Positions 62,533-64,000 of a stretch of 64,000 nucleotides of DNA are shown piece by piece. The stretch lies in assembly GCF_032854445.1 (NCBI RefSeq), contig NC_088302.1:2534023-2598022 (forward strand), given 5' to 3'. Each line of letters starts with the position of its first letter. Positions within the stretch are counted from its first letter, which is position 1. A program made the translations under genes and the position numbers. Source of the stretch: Liolophura sinensis. Its lineage: Eukaryota > Mollusca > Polyplacophora > Chitonida > Chitonidae. The notes beneath the pieces were generated by a model that saw only the letters and a list, made by a program, of their open reading frames with translations, was not told the DNA's origin and did no database searches.

Positions 62533-64000
62533 TGAAGCCATCCATATCTAATGGGACAGGGTTTTTGTCGATAGGCATCTTTCTTGCAAGTCACCGGTGA
62601 ATACTATCTGTCTCCTACAGTTATACAGCCCCCAGTTTTCTTGCAGCTGAAACTACTTACTGACTGCTCACAGCAAGAGGCTCTGGACAAAGATTCCCGT
62701 GTGATTTACCTGAGAATTTTTTGATGCCATTTTTCATCTAAATGGTATGGAAGTATGCTCAGATGACAGATGTTGCATAGATAATGTACAGATGATGTCA
62801 GTTGGTGTCACGCAGCATTACATCTTTAAAGAATGTTTTCTTTATGCGGAAAAAATACAGCGGGAGTATTTCCACATGTGTTGTTAAAAATGACATTAAA
62901 TCATAATTAGTTTTTTGTGAAATAACAGTATCTGTATGCGAAAGACGGCCATGCCTCAGATGATGACATGCTTCTGGCTGTTCGAATTTCCGCTTTTCCT
63001 GCTATGTTTCCTGTTTTCTGTGAAATTATGGTTAAGATACACCTTTATGTAGGGCTTAAGTGGTTAATAGTTTTGCCGCCTCAAATTGAACAACATGCAT
63101 ATATATGCAGTAGCAACAAAATGGCATGCAGTAGTAACACAAGCCATACCATTCTGTCCAGTAGTGTCTTAGTTTGAAACTGGACAGTAGGCGTGGAAAC
63201 CTTTGTGTTGACTTCTTGACGCAAGGATACAAATAAAACGATGAATGCCACAACAAGCCATTCTGAGCTCAAGTGACTCGTTGGTGACTCGTTGCTTGCC
63301 ACTTTCGCCAGTCAACAGATAAGCTGTGCGCCAAATATAAACACACTGTAGAACTTGTTAGAACGTCCTTCCTGTTGTTTGACATAAGGAATGTTGAAAG
63401 CGTTAAAGTCGGGTAAAACGTTAACTTTTTCTCCACACATCCTGGTTGCATCGGTCAGTGTTTATCAAATGTTATTAATAAATAGCACACCTTGGTGTAC
63501 ACCTGTGGTATTTCCTTGCGTACTGTCTTTGCCTCTCTGTTACCAGGCTAATATCAGGGGGGCATGTGCATGCATGTCTTAGTGTCCAAGCGTCACAAAT
63601 ACATTAATGAAAACAACGTCAGTACTGTGTTTTGAGGTTATTATTTTTAAAAAATCACATTATTTGTTTCACTTTAACTGCTTATTTTTGTTGTCTTCCC
63701 TACACGTCCCTGAGTAAAAGTGCAGTGTATCGGAAAGTAAGCCACAGGCAGTACAGCTCTCGTCATCGTGAGAACACGTGTTAGGATGAATCGAGAGCTG
63801 TAATAGTCACTATCGTACTGTAGATCAAGAACAACTGAGTACCTAGAGTGATGAGAATGATTAAAATGTGTATCTACATGTACGTGTTGTTACTTTAAAA
63901 TAAGAAATTACAGTTTTTCGATGTAAAAAAATTCTCTTTGTGAGGTCTTTCATCAACTGATGCGTCCTAATCGAGTCTAATTCCGCTAAGGGCTGTAGAT
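62533..64000. other. COMMD6 3' UTR and downstream flank
   Basis: The 3' UTR starts at 62533. A candidate poly(A) signal AATAAA is at 63232-63237, about 700 bases past the stop, and further AATAAA strings follow near 63477. No other gene or repeat is recognised to the window end. Confidence 0.5.

Overview
The window is nuclear DNA of an invertebrate animal. It is AT-rich and gene-poor, its genes have GT-AG introns, and it is full of tRNA-derived SINEs, LINE and Tc1-like remnants and minisatellites. The SINE types, as I remember them, suggest a lophotrochozoan, most likely a mollusc. That placement is inference.

Three genes can be read with confidence. (1) A single-exon rhodopsin-class GPCR on the minus strand (33235-34353, 372 aa). 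(2) CLN5, a lysosomal glycoprotein and BMP synthase, minus strand, five exons across 46738-54481. I joined the exons by splice site and phase into a 342-aa protein that keeps the His and Cys catalytic positions. (3) COMMD6, plus strand, eight exons across 54562-62532, giving 199 aa. CLN5 and COMMD6 are divergent, with start codons only 80 bp apart. That 80 bp holds three GTCACATGA elements of the MITF/TFE (M-box/CLEAR-like) type, which fits control of a lysosomal gene.

Layout. 1-2.3 kb: a SINE and a Tc1-like transposase fragment. 2.36-15.4 kb: copy A of a roughly 3-kb dispersed repeat, split by about 9 kb that contains a 6.6-kb, 48-bp satellite and a LINE ORF1 remnant; a solo LTR lies in its right part. 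15.8-18.6 kb: a decayed minus-strand LINE ORF2 with a nested inverted-repeat element. 19.2-25.4 kb: copies B and C of the dispersed repeat in direct tandem. 25.4-33.2 kb: mostly featureless, with SINEs and a 44-bp minisatellite. 33.2-34.4 kb: the GPCR. 34.4-46.7 kb: intergenic, with a (TA)n tract, a 200-base assembly gap, SINEs and a MITE. 46.7-62.5 kb: CLN5/COMMD6, whose introns carry 34-, 45-, 85- and 30-bp tandem arrays. 62.5-64 kb: COMMD6 3' flank.

The most unusual signal is in COMMD6 intron 7. The end of exon 7, with its splice donor, has been copied into 15 uniform 85-bp units. Eleven of these carry both an acceptor-like TTTCCCTCAG or close variant and a donor CAG|GTAATG around an open, phase-0, 39-nt block, so they look like an array of potential micro-exons.
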